The notes below the pieces were generated by a model. That model was not told where the DNA came from. It ran no database searches and worked only from the letters and a program-made list of their open reading frames with translations. Made by a program: the position numbers and the translations under genes. DNA of 26,435 nucleotides from JAZDCZ01 sp046757925 (GTDB lineage: Bacteria > Gemmatimonadota > Gemmatimonadetes > Gemmatimonadales > GWC2-71-9), in the NCBI GenBank assembly GCA_046757925.1, contig JBHHZE010000048.1:1-26435 (forward strand). Direction: 5' to 3'. Every line of letters begins with the position of its first letter. Within the stretch, counting starts at the first letter, position 1. Shown here piece by piece: positions 10,001 through 16,879 of this stretch.

Positions 10001-10144
10001 CAAGACCTGGTTCACCTGAGTCGCGAACTCCATCAAGGCAAGCATGTCACCCACAAAGATCTTGACGAGGCGGTCGCCGAGGCTTTCTCACTGTCCGCCC
10101 GATCCCGCAGAGTCATCACCTCGTTGGCCGAGAATAGTCGCTAG
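7073..10144 (+). CDS. Eco57I/PglX-like adenine-N6 DNA methyltransferase
   Basis: A 1023-aa gamma-class adenine methyltransferase. The AdoMet motif I is DPAVGSGAFL (residues 373-382), preceded by TGTFYTP, which is typical of type I/IIG modification subunits. Motif IV is NPPW (608-611). About 100 residues, including a charged helical stretch near 500-550, separate the two. Residues about 720-1000 would be the target-recognition part. The N-terminal 300 residues are helical, and I see no PD-(D/E)xK nuclease motif there, so cleavage activity is unproven. The ATG at 7073 is the first start after an in-frame stop at 7013; no ribosome site precedes it, so it may be leaderless. An SNF2-type helicase follows after about 31 bases. 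Together they look like a DNA-modification or phage-defence pair reminiscent of DISARM drmMI/drmD. Confidence 0.85.
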   Translation: MLIETLRKIRRAADLTELFTLIGYTAYRRPFDDTANVVARWKSFFVIALDVVDLDRDLRHLARRLASSAERALVVAVGPDRVIALTAPRFGQPGITRVLSISLDNPSRFGLQQLERLRPVEPRTSLAHALYVAEVLSSEQVSDRFFTAFRIILERMTTALGNSGSPADRKMVALISLTRILFLYFVQAKGWLDGRPDYLRTLLDDALSRRQDFHRTVLRPLFFGTLNRPYHKRFGSTIPGRVPYLNGGLFEPHPSERRVGQICLPNELWRDAFDGVFEKFRFCVREEVDSDAIAPDMLGRAFERMMDLEERHSTGTFYTPASVVRQIVDSAIRLALENDLSSELVNRLHNAGPVTSGERAEAGRVMRQLRLLDPAVGSGAFLLGALECLVTLNLTIGPSSDRTRSYTLRRTILRENLFGVDINPIAVRLAELRLWLAVIADDPTEAIDEVEPLPNLDAMVRQGDTLLDPLGAARSFDPGCISLARCSMDWDSNRTSVFDARGSDHRRTIRRLRQRETKLAHDLIGAAIRNTERSLADLTAAAHSPDLFGKQSGLTTSQKKRYQRLIQVYSDLQAARLRLADGTIPFFSFEVHSPDVMASGGFNVVVGNPPWVRAERIEPQRRKTLQQRFTWWSGNAGRGFKHLPDLSVAFIERCLELTAPGGSIGLLVPSKVSSAGYGERVRRGLVRETSIAYIHRVDEQTATRFGATTYPLALVLRKKPPSQKHKVRLDFTSGHSVEQQSLDSRGPWILVPDKVRDCIEEFRNSGRRLDHVAPPSLGVKTGADRVLVGTVIELSGRMATVAFGEKHVTLEGALLKSAIRGRDIRAFRPEPKQVVFWGHDAAGVPLTELPPRASDYTNTVAEQLRSRSDYKSGPIWAVFRVRAALRKNRIVWPDIARRPRAVALDETEWADAVPLNTCYVAPAPDRSTALALTAILNSSWSMMLCHAMADEARGGYRRINARVVSEIPVPPAGRRYQDLVHLSRELHQGKHVTHKDLDEAVAEAFSLSARSRRVITSLAENSR

Positions 10145-10175
10145 CCAGCTGCGGGTAGTCCGAGAACCGCTGGAC

Positions 10176-12404
10176 ATGGAGTTGGAGTGCGGACCGAGCG
10201 GGTCACCGCAGGATCTGGAAGGCGCATTACGATCCGCCGCCCTAGGGCCCAGCACTCACTGTTGGACGCCCCCGGTCTGGCTCAAGCAGCATCAAAGAGA
10301 TGCATGTCAGCGGGTGCTCGCGAGCCTAAGAGTCTTCCACGGTGCGCTGCTGGCTGACGCAGTAGGCTTGGGCAAGACGTACGAGGCACTCGCGGTTGCG
10401 ACGGCCTATGAAGGTACCCTCGCCGTAGTGCCGGCTTCCCTGCGGGCCCAGTGGGAACGGACGAGCGAAAACGTCGGCGTAGAGGTCAGGTTGCTCACAC
10501 TCGAGGCTCTGAGTCGTGGCACAAACCTGCCGGAGGTTCCTCTCATCATTGTCGACGAGGCACATCGGCTGCGCAATCCCAAGACACGCAGGTACGACGT
10601 GCTAGCTCGAGCGATAAACAAATCACACCTTCTACTGTTGACTGCCACTCCCGTAGTCAACAGCGGCGCCGATCTGGTAAACCTGCTACGGTTGTTCACG
10701 GCAGACCATTCGTTCTCGCTGCTCGGGCTCCCCTCGTTGGAGCAGGCACTATCGCGCCGTGCGTACCGTGAGACCGCCTATGCCACATCGTCGGCCGTAA
10801 TCGCCCGATCCACCAAATGCGTCGAGGGCCTTCAAATCGACCTGCCGAGATTACGCGATCGAAGCATCATTCGTCCGTCCCCTATTGCCACCGAACTTCT
10901 CAGCCCCCTTCTGCAGAAAGTCGATCGGCTACAGTTCCCTTCAGTAAACGATTCACACGAATCCGCGTTGCTGCGGATTCACCTGCTCTATCGTCTGGCA
11001 TCATCATCGGCCGCGTTTCGCAGTACTGTACAGAAGCATCTCGTCTACGTCGAGCGCGCAATCGCTGCGTCGCAGAGAGGAGAAATCCTGTCGCGCTCTA
11101 CGGCACGTCTGATTTTCCGGTCCGATCATGAGTTTCAGCTGCAGTTGGGTGACGTTGCTGACCGTTGCGAACACAGTCCACTCGACCATCACTGCCTCGA
11201 ACGTGAGCACCAGCGCCTGCGGCGTCTACTCGATCTGGTCGATCGCACGCATGGCGACGCCCCCAAGCAGACGGCGCTGAGGCGCATCTTGACCGTCCGT
11301 ACCGGGCGCAAGACACTCGTATTCACCACAACTCTCGCCACGGCCATCGATCTGGCTCGTATGTTGCGCTGGTGTGGAGTGGCGGTTGTAGCCTCCGGTC
11401 GCGGGTGGATTGCATCGGGGCCGATCAGCCCCGACGAGGCACTCAACCTATTCGCGCCTCACGGCCGCAAGGCGCTACAGCCGCCACGCGCCGTTCAGGT
11501 GTCCACGCTCATCGCAACGGACCTGGCCAGCGAAGGACTCGACCTCCAAGATGCGGACGCCGTGGTACACTACGATCTCCCCTGGACTCCGCTTCGGCTC
11601 GAGCAGCGAGTGGGCCGGATTGCCCGTCTTGGTTCGAGCCATCGCGTGGCTGAGGTACAGTGGTTTGCACCGCCACGATCAATCGAGAATCGGTTGCACA
11701 TCGAGTCAAGAATCGACAGCAAAACACAGTGCCAACTCGGCTTGAGTGTTGCAAGTACCAGTAGAGTAGGACAGGCCCGAATCGTGAATCAATCGCTCCA
11801 ACGGCGTGAGCTTCTCGGACGTGCTGCTGCAAAGTATGCGCACCCCATCCCATGTCATGCGGTAGTTCATGCACCATTGTGCGCCGCCGTGGCCGTACAC
11901 TGGCTATCAGGAGACGATATCGTACCCGAGTTGATAGTTCTTGCCGGTGCCCCCATCGAACTTGTCTACGACTATGCGATCGCAGACGCAGTTGTCACAC
12001 AGCTCATCAATTCCAAATCGAGCAAGCACCATCCACCTAGGTTGCTGCTAGATGCCGTCACCCGCTTGGTTCGCAGCCGGCTCGCAGCCGCCGCTCGTGG
12101 TCCGACGAATCAGGCTAACCGTAGGTTGGCACGAACGATCGTGCAACGGGCTTCACTGGCAGGTTGGCACAGGGACACTCGCACCTTGAACCTACTCGAT
12201 ACTATGCTCGATCGTGTAAGGAGTGGACTGTCGATCGGTGCTGAAAGGAAGCTCACCCAACTGCTCAACAATGAGATCTCATGGACTTGTATGAGCAGCT
12301 GGTTGGACGAGCAGCCCACCATAATGGCGTCCCCTGCAAGGCTGCAAGTAGTGGGAGCCATCTTCGGTGACGGGACCGAAGAGTCAGTGCAGCTTCCCCG
12401 TTAA
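10176..12404 (+). CDS. SNF2/RapA-type superfamily 2 helicase
   Basis: A 742-aa ATP-dependent DNA translocase or helicase. Walker A is ADAVGLGKT (residues 60-68, K67), the DEAH box is at 127-130, motif III is LLLTATPV, and the C-terminal lobe has TDLASEGLDLQ and motif VI QRVGRIARLG (477-486). The GLGKT and ASEGLDLQ wording is that of SNF2/RapA proteins. A helical insert of about 200 residues separates the two lobes, and the last 200 residues match nothing I recognise. I chose the ATG at 10176. An upstream in-frame ATG at 10044 would overlap the methyltransferase by about 100 bases and adds only low-complexity residues. The stop TAA overlaps the convergent pstB stop in a shared TTAA. The partner methyltransferase upstream suggests a restriction or defence role. 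Confidence 0.85.
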   Translation: MELECGPSGSPQDLEGALRSAALGPSTHCWTPPVWLKQHQRDACQRVLASLRVFHGALLADAVGLGKTYEALAVATAYEGTLAVVPASLRAQWERTSENVGVEVRLLTLEALSRGTNLPEVPLIIVDEAHRLRNPKTRRYDVLARAINKSHLLLLTATPVVNSGADLVNLLRLFTADHSFSLLGLPSLEQALSRRAYRETAYATSSAVIARSTKCVEGLQIDLPRLRDRSIIRPSPIATELLSPLLQKVDRLQFPSVNDSHESALLRIHLLYRLASSSAAFRSTVQKHLVYVERAIAASQRGEILSRSTARLIFRSDHEFQLQLGDVADRCEHSPLDHHCLEREHQRLRRLLDLVDRTHGDAPKQTALRRILTVRTGRKTLVFTTTLATAIDLARMLRWCGVAVVASGRGWIASGPISPDEALNLFAPHGRKALQPPRAVQVSTLIATDLASEGLDLQDADAVVHYDLPWTPLRLEQRVGRIARLGSSHRVAEVQWFAPPRSIENRLHIESRIDSKTQCQLGLSVASTSRVGQARIVNQSLQRRELLGRAAAKYAHPIPCHAVVHAPLCAAVAVHWLSGDDIVPELIVLAGAPIELVYDYAIADAVVTQLINSKSSKHHPPRLLLDAVTRLVRSRLAAAARGPTNQANRRLARTIVQRASLAGWHRDTRTLNLLDTMLDRVRSGLSIGAERKLTQLLNNEISWTCMSSWLDEQPTIMASPARLQVVGAIFGDGTEESVQLPR

Positions 12405-13213
12405 CCGTATCTGCCTTCAATATAGTTTGCCGTATCCTCATGCTCTGGAGTAAGAAAGAGGTCCTCGGTGGCCTGGTGCTCGAGTACCTTTCCCATCAGC
12501 ATGAACACACATTCCTCGCTGACGCGGCGTGCTTGCGCCATGTTGTGCGTAACGATTAGAGTCGTATACTGGCCGCGCAAGTCCCAGATCAGTTCCTCGA
12601 TCGCCTCTGTCCCAGCCGGATCCAGGGCGGAGCATGGCTCGTCCATCAAGAGAACGGCGGGTTTGGTAGGGAGCAGGCGCGCGATACACAGTTTCTGTTG
12701 CTTCTCTAGTGACAGATCGAGAGCAGGGTGGTCCAATTTGTCCTTGACGGAGTCCCAAAGGAGCACCTGCTTCAGAGAATGCTCGACGAGCTCTTCATAT
12801 TGCTCACCGGAGGTCCGCCGGTCACCCGATTGAGTCAGCTTGTAGCCGAAGATTACGTTATCTCGAATCGATAACGGCAGGGGGTTAGGCCGTTGGAACA
12901 CCATGCCCACTCGCTTCCGCACCCTCGTCACTTCCACGTCCAGCTCGTAAATGGCATGGCCGAGCACCTCGACGACCCCCGAGATCCGCACATAATCAAG
13001 GCGCTCATTGATTCTGTTAATACACCGGAGCAGGGACGACTTACCACATCCAGAAGGTCCGATCAGCGACGTGACCAACTTTTCCTTCACGTGGAGATCT
13101 ATGTCGATCAGAGCCTGGAAGCTCCCGTACCAGAGGTTGAGGGCACGGACGTTGATCGCCGGATGAACAGAGTTATCCAAACCGTCCCTCAACATACTGA
13201 CGTGTGCGATCAT
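12401..13213 (-). CDS. pstB: phosphate ABC transporter ATPase PstB, copy A (degenerate signature motif)
   Basis: About 270 aa, the ATPase of the Pst phosphate importer on the cytoplasmic face. Walker A GPSGCGKSS, Q-loop MVFQRPNP (Q107), Walker B LLMDEPCSALDP and H-loop VTHNM (H223) are all canonical for PstB. The ABC signature, normally LSGGQQQR, reads LSLEKQQK (L167-K174; bases 12695-12715 encode LSLEKQQ). Its own half-site is therefore intact, but it cannot donate a normal signature to a partner. The start is uncertain. The ATG at 13213 follows GGGAC at 8 bases, overlapping the end of the upstream pstB by about 40 bases; ATG 13195 is also possible. It is last in the pst operon and tail-to-tail with the helicase gene. 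It most likely pairs with copy B. Confidence 0.9.
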   Translation of the reverse strand: MIAHVSMLRDGLDNSVHPAINVRALNLWYGSFQALIDIDLHVKEKLVTSLIGPSGCGKSSLLRCINRINERLDYVRISGVVEVLGHAIYELDVEVTRVRKRVGMVFQRPNPLPLSIRDNVIFGYKLTQSGDRRTSGEQYEELVEHSLKQVLLWDSVKDKLDHPALDLSLEKQQKLCIARLLPTKPAVLLMDEPCSALDPAGTEAIEELIWDLRGQYTTLIVTHNMAQARRVSEECVFMLMGKVLEHQATEDLFLTPEHEDTANYIEGRYG

Positions 13214-13949
13214 CAGATACTGTCCCGGTAAACAGATCCTCCGTCGCTCCAACCTCGACCAGTTCTCCATTGAGAAAGAAAGCCGTTCGCTCTGCCAGGC
13301 GCCGTGCTTGCTGTACTAGATTAGTGGCCAAGACTATCGTCATCTCCTGCTTGAGTTCCGTAAGGACATGTTCAATACGCATTGTCGTCACGGGGTCGAC
13401 AGCGATCGAAAACTCATCCAACAGCAACAGTTCCGGATCTTGTGACAACGCTCGCGCTATGGTCAGTCGCTGCTGCTGTCCTCCGGACAACAAGCTGCCT
13501 AGAGAGCTCAGGAGATCCTTGACTTCGTCCCACAATGCGGCCTTCCTCAGACATCGCTCCACAATGTCATCCAGTTCCGATTTCGTACGAATACCTCTAA
13601 GACGAGGCGCTAATGCGACATTGTCATATACGCTGAGTGGAAGACCTACCGGAAGTGGAAACACTACACCTATTTTGCGGCGTAGGGCATAGATGTTGGA
13701 CACCGTACTGATGTCGCTACCGTCGAACAGCACCCGGCCTTTCACCTTCATGCCCGGGATCATGACATCCATTCGATTGAGCGCGCGCATAAATGACGTC
13801 TTGCCACCGTTGGCTGGCCCGATGAGACCGAATATTTCGTGGCGACGGACGGTGAGAGTAACGTCGTGCAACACGATCTTCGACCCATAGCTGACCGTCA
13901 GATCGATCACCTCGAGCATTGGTTGCGACTCAGGAGACACGGCTACCAC
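13173..13949 (-). CDS. pstB: phosphate ABC transporter ATPase PstB, copy B (degenerate Q- and H-loops)
   Basis: A 258-aa PstB-type ATPase, clearly diverged from its neighbour. Walker A is GPANGGKTS (44-52), fitting GxxxxGKT. The ABC signature LSGGQQQR (154-161) is perfect. The Q-loop, normally VFQKPNP, is VFPLPVG, so Pro98 replaces Gln. Walker B is LLLLDEFSIAVDP, with Phe after the catalytic Glu. The switch His, normally in VTHNM, is Asn210 in LATNLVQQ. Its own half-site is therefore probably poor in hydrolysis, while its signature can complete the site of copy A. The GTG at 13949 overlaps the pstA stop by 7 bases and has GGAAG about 6 bases upstream; ATG 13919 is the alternative. Overlaps with both neighbours indicate translational coupling. 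Confidence 0.88.
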   Translation of the reverse strand: MVAVSPESQPMLEVIDLTVSYGSKIVLHDVTLTVRRHEIFGLIGPANGGKTSFMRALNRMDVMIPGMKVKGRVLFDGSDISTVSNIYALRRKIGVVFPLPVGLPLSVYDNVALAPRLRGIRTKSELDDIVERCLRKAALWDEVKDLLSSLGSLLSGGQQQRLTIARALSQDPELLLLDEFSIAVDPVTTMRIEHVLTELKQEMTIVLATNLVQQARRLAERTAFFLNGELVEVGATEDLFTGTVSDDRTRQYVEGRFG

Positions 13950-14812
13950 TTCTTCTTCCGTCGCAAGTAGACGCGAAATCCTATAGACATTGCATTCATC
14001 GCAACTACAATTGCAATCAAGACCAGGGCGACTCCATAAGGGAGCGCTTCCGGAACGTCCGGCACCTGGGTGGATACCACAAACAAGTGAAGGGAGAGCG
14101 CCATCGTTTGATCGAGGATGCTGTGCGGGAGAAACGGCAGAAACATGGCCGCCCCCGTAAACATGATCGGTGCTGTCTCGCCCGAGGTCCGCGACACCTC
14201 CAGTATCATGCCGGTCAGGATGCCGCTGATCGCGTTAGGGAGTACAACTCTGCGAATAGTTTGCCAGCGCGTGGCTCCCATATTCCAGCAAGCCTCGCGG
14301 AACGCGTGCGGCACCGCCTGGAGTGCCTCTCGCGTCGACACGATCACAACGGGCAGCGTCATGATCGCTAGAGTCAGACTGGCTGCCAGGATACTCGTGC
14401 CAAAGCGAAAGAACAGCACGAATGCCCCGACACCGAACAAGGCATGTACTATCGAAGGTACCCCCGCCAGATTGATGATCGCCAGATTGATGATGCGGGT
14501 CAGCCAATTGTCCGATGCGTATTCGTTGAGATAGACTGCTGCCACAACGCCCACGGGCACCGAGGCCATCAATGCCACGACCACGAGCCAGATCGTGCCT
14601 ACGAGCGCCGGAAAGATCCCACCGGCCGTCATCCCATTAGTCGGGCCTGAAAACAAGAAGTCGAAGGAGAGAACCGGACTGCCCTTGACCAACAAGATTC
14701 CCAGTATGAGAACCACCGGAATGACGAGCATCATGGTCATCATAAAAAGGGAGAGCTTGAAGAGGCGATCCCTACGGCGATTGCGCCGGTCGAGGTCGGT
14801 TGCTCTAAACAC
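13943..14812 (-). CDS. pstA: phosphate ABC transporter permease PstA
   Basis: A 289-aa inner-membrane permease with about six hydrophobic segments, beginning with LVIPVVLILGILLV. The cytoplasmic EAA loop that contacts the PstB ATPases reads FREACWNMGATRWQTIRRVV, followed by SGETAPIMFTGA, both characteristic of PstA. The length and the TNGMTAGGIFPALVGT segment are normal for the family. It lies 4 bases after the pstC stop and its own end overlaps the start of pstB copy B, so the cistrons are tightly coupled. With two unlike permeases (PstC, PstA) and two unlike ATPases, each ATPase could have a preferred permease partner. Confidence 0.93.
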   Translation of the reverse strand: MFRATDLDRRNRRRDRLFKLSLFMMTMMLVIPVVLILGILLVKGSPVLSFDFLFSGPTNGMTAGGIFPALVGTIWLVVVALMASVPVGVVAAVYLNEYASDNWLTRIINLAIINLAGVPSIVHALFGVGAFVLFFRFGTSILAASLTLAIMTLPVVIVSTREALQAVPHAFREACWNMGATRWQTIRRVVLPNAISGILTGMILEVSRTSGETAPIMFTGAAMFLPFLPHSILDQTMALSLHLFVVSTQVPDVPEALPYGVALVLIAIVVAMNAMSIGFRVYLRRKKKW

Positions 14813-14816
14813 CGCG

Positions 14817-15725
14817 TTATTTCCTCCGAATTCCCCGTACTACGAGATCCGCTGTTAGGTTGATCGCAAACGTGACAACGAAGAGAAAGATTCCCAGTGT
14901 AAAGAGCACTTTGTAGTGATCGGATCCCACAGGAGTTTCCGCTAGCTCTGCAGCTATGGTCGCAGTCAGAGCACGCACCGAGTCGAACACGCTGGTAGGG
15001 ATGTGAATGGCGTGTCCGCTCGCCATGAGTACGGCCATGGTTTCACCGAAGCCGCGTCCCAGGCCAAGTAACACGGCGGCAACCAATCCGTTTTTTGCCG
15101 CAGGTACGACGACCCTGAAAACAACCTGCCAACGGCTTGCGCCGAGAGCTTCAGCAGCCTCACGATAGGTGTCGGGGACCGCTCGCAACGCATCTTCGGC
15201 GATGGTGGTCATGATTGGCGCAACCATAAGTCCCAATATGAGGCCGGAGTTCAAGACGCCGAGACCGATTGGCACATCGAAGAGGTGTATGATGAGGGGG
15301 TTCATGATCGTGAGACCAACGAATCCCCATACCACCGACGGAATCGCAGCCAGCAGCTCCACTGCTATCTTGAGAGACTCCCTGAGCCTCACCGAGGCAA
15401 ACTCACCTATGAAGATCGCAGCCCCCAGTGAGAAAGGGATGGATACTACCATCGCCAAGCCTGTCACACTTGCTGTACCGAGAATGAGCGCCAGGGCTCC
15501 ATAGGTGGGATTTGGCTCGGAGGTGGGCCGCCATGCGGGAGAGGTGAAGAATTCCCGTATATCCAACGTGTGGACTACAAAACCCAGACCTTCCTTTGTG
15601 ATGAATGCGAAGATCCCGAGGATGACGACTATGGCAGAGATCCCACCGATGAATACGACGAGCTCGACGAGCTTATCCATGTACCAGGCAAGATCACGGC
15701 GGTCCAGATCCGTCAATGTTGCCAT
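14817..15725 (-). CDS. pstC: phosphate ABC transporter permease PstC
   Basis: A 302-aa inner-membrane permease. The first membrane segment follows a short charged N-terminus; the family segment WRPTSEPNPTYGALALILGT is present in the periplasmic region. The EAA loop reads YREAAEALGASRWQVVFRVV, followed by GLGRGFGETMAVLMASG, diagnostic for PstC. The start is the ATG at 15725, which shares its A with the TGA stop of the phoU-fusion gene (TGATG), so translation is coupled. A longer reading back to 15857 would run over 130 bases into phoU and is not needed. pstC follows phoU rather than pstS here, an uncommon gene order. Confidence 0.93.
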   Translation of the reverse strand: MATLTDLDRRDLAWYMDKLVELVVFIGGISAIVVILGIFAFITKEGLGFVVHTLDIREFFTSPAWRPTSEPNPTYGALALILGTASVTGLAMVVSIPFSLGAAIFIGEFASVRLRESLKIAVELLAAIPSVVWGFVGLTIMNPLIIHLFDVPIGLGVLNSGLILGLMVAPIMTTIAEDALRAVPDTYREAAEALGASRWQVVFRVVVPAAKNGLVAAVLLGLGRGFGETMAVLMASGHAIHIPTSVFDSVRALTATIAAELAETPVGSDHYKVLFTLGIFLFVVTFAINLTADLVVRGIRRK

Positions 15726-16819
15726 CAGCCTGCGCCCGGCCCTCCGAGTATCTCCATCAGATTTCTGACTTCCTCGACGATCTTCGGGTAAGCCGACTCG
15801 AGCGCAGCTCTTGCGGCAGCTTTGTCCGTGGGGTCGGGCATGGGCCCTACATCCCATTCCAGCAGCACGGTACGAAACGGCACCTTCTTCAGATGTGGAC
15901 GCACGTCATCCTGGAGGCTGACTATGACGTGGTAGTGTCTGTGTCCACGCGTAAACGGCCTCAGCCGCGTCGGCGTCCTCGCGGTACCCTGTTTCAGTCC
16001 GTACCCATCGAGAAACTCGGCTAAAGCGGGGTTCAGTGAATCAGCCGGATTCCAGCCAGCGCTATCACAACGGCTGGTCTGGGGAAAGGCCTTTGCCGCA
16101 TATGCTTCCGCAACCTGGCTAAAGGAGTCGTTCCTCTCATCCACGAAGAGAACGCGGTAGACTTTCGGCCCCTTGATCTTTCCCGCAACGGTGAATGCCG
16201 TCAATTCACAGATATTGTCGGCCTGTGCACTCACACGCCTGAGACTATGGAGAATCAGAAGAGCTGCAAACAGATCCTTGATGCGATGCTCGCCTTGACT
16301 GCCCGCCTCGATGAGATCGTCAAACACTTTCTGGAATGTCGCCCCAACCTGATCGGCCATACCCATCCCACGCCTGGCCAAGGCTACATCCCCCTCGTTG
16401 AACGCCTTGAGGCTCTGGTTGAGAATGAGCTGGGATTGCTCGGCAAGGAGTTCGATATTTCCCGCAAGCTTTTGGCTTGGCCTATCGGACATCAGCAGGG
16501 TCTCGCGACAGATCGTAACCGCGTAGTCCCCTACCCGCTCCAGGGCGACGTTCAGTCGCAATACCGCCGATACGAATCGTAGATGTCCGGCACTCGGAAC
16601 GTGTCTGACTACAAAGGCATGGCACAGTTGATCCAGCTCACTGGTACTACGGTTGACAGCGTTATCCCGCAGGATCGTTACATTCGCAAGTCTCTTGTCG
16701 AGTTCGACAGCCGCGCGCGTTGCGTCCTTGAGCGCATCTTCAATGCGGTATCCGATGTCCCGCACACACTGCTTGATCGCGTTTAGATCTCGCTCGAGTC
16801 TCTCTTCGTAGTGGGACAC
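15725..16819 (-). CDS. phoU: PhoU fused to an inactive LMW-phosphatase/ArsC-like domain
   Basis: A 364-aa fusion. Residues 1 to about 215 are PhoU, the cytoplasmic regulator linking Pst to phosphate signalling. The first three-helix half has the metal-site phrase NVALERVGDYAVTI; in the second half the equivalent is the weaker LRRVSAQADNICE. Residues about 220-360 follow the low-molecular-weight tyrosine phosphatase/arsenate reductase fold: YRVLFV, QVAEAYAAKAF, SAGWNPADSLNPALAEFL, and a late MPDPTDKAAARAALESAYPK. The P-loop, normally C-x-G-N-x-x-R-S, reads D227-E-R-N-D-S-F-S, so the catalytic Cys is Asp and the catalytic Arg is Phe. The domain probably binds or senses rather than catalyses. 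The start is the GTG at 16819, with GAGGG about 8 bases upstream. It sits between pstS and pstC. Confidence 0.87.
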   Translation of the reverse strand: MSHYEERLERDLNAIKQCVRDIGYRIEDALKDATRAAVELDKRLANVTILRDNAVNRSTSELDQLCHAFVVRHVPSAGHLRFVSAVLRLNVALERVGDYAVTICRETLLMSDRPSQKLAGNIELLAEQSQLILNQSLKAFNEGDVALARRGMGMADQVGATFQKVFDDLIEAGSQGEHRIKDLFAALLILHSLRRVSAQADNICELTAFTVAGKIKGPKVYRVLFVDERNDSFSQVAEAYAAKAFPQTSRCDSAGWNPADSLNPALAEFLDGYGLKQGTARTPTRLRPFTRGHRHYHVIVSLQDDVRPHLKKVPFRTVLLEWDVGPMPDPTDKAAARAALESAYPKIVEEVRNLMEILGGPGAG

Positions 16820-16844
16820 AGTATTATCCCTCGCACTGGTGCAC

Positions 16845-16876
16845 CTCCCCTAAAGGGAGTTCGTCCTCATGGACGA
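16845..16876 (-). other. two tandem hairpins between pstS and phoU
   Basis: Immediately after the pstS stop come two short inverted repeats. One is TCGTCC, a 4-base loop, GGACGA (16861-16876). The other is CTCCC, a 5-base loop, GGGAG (16845-16859). Neither is followed by a T-run, so they are unlikely to be full intrinsic terminators. A stabilising or partial-termination element that lets pstS be expressed above the rest of the operon is a reasonable inference. Confidence 0.45.
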
Positions 16877-16879
16877 TTG

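Noticed and set aside
7073..12404. Complete DISARM or BREX system
   Set aside because: Only the methyltransferase and helicase are present; flanks are DUF402 and pst genes, with no drmA/B/C, pglZ, brxC or nuclease.
13214..13270. Longer start for pstB copy A at 13270
   Set aside because: Would overlap copy B by nearly 100 bases with residues unlike any PstB N-terminus; ATG 13213 has a ribosome site.
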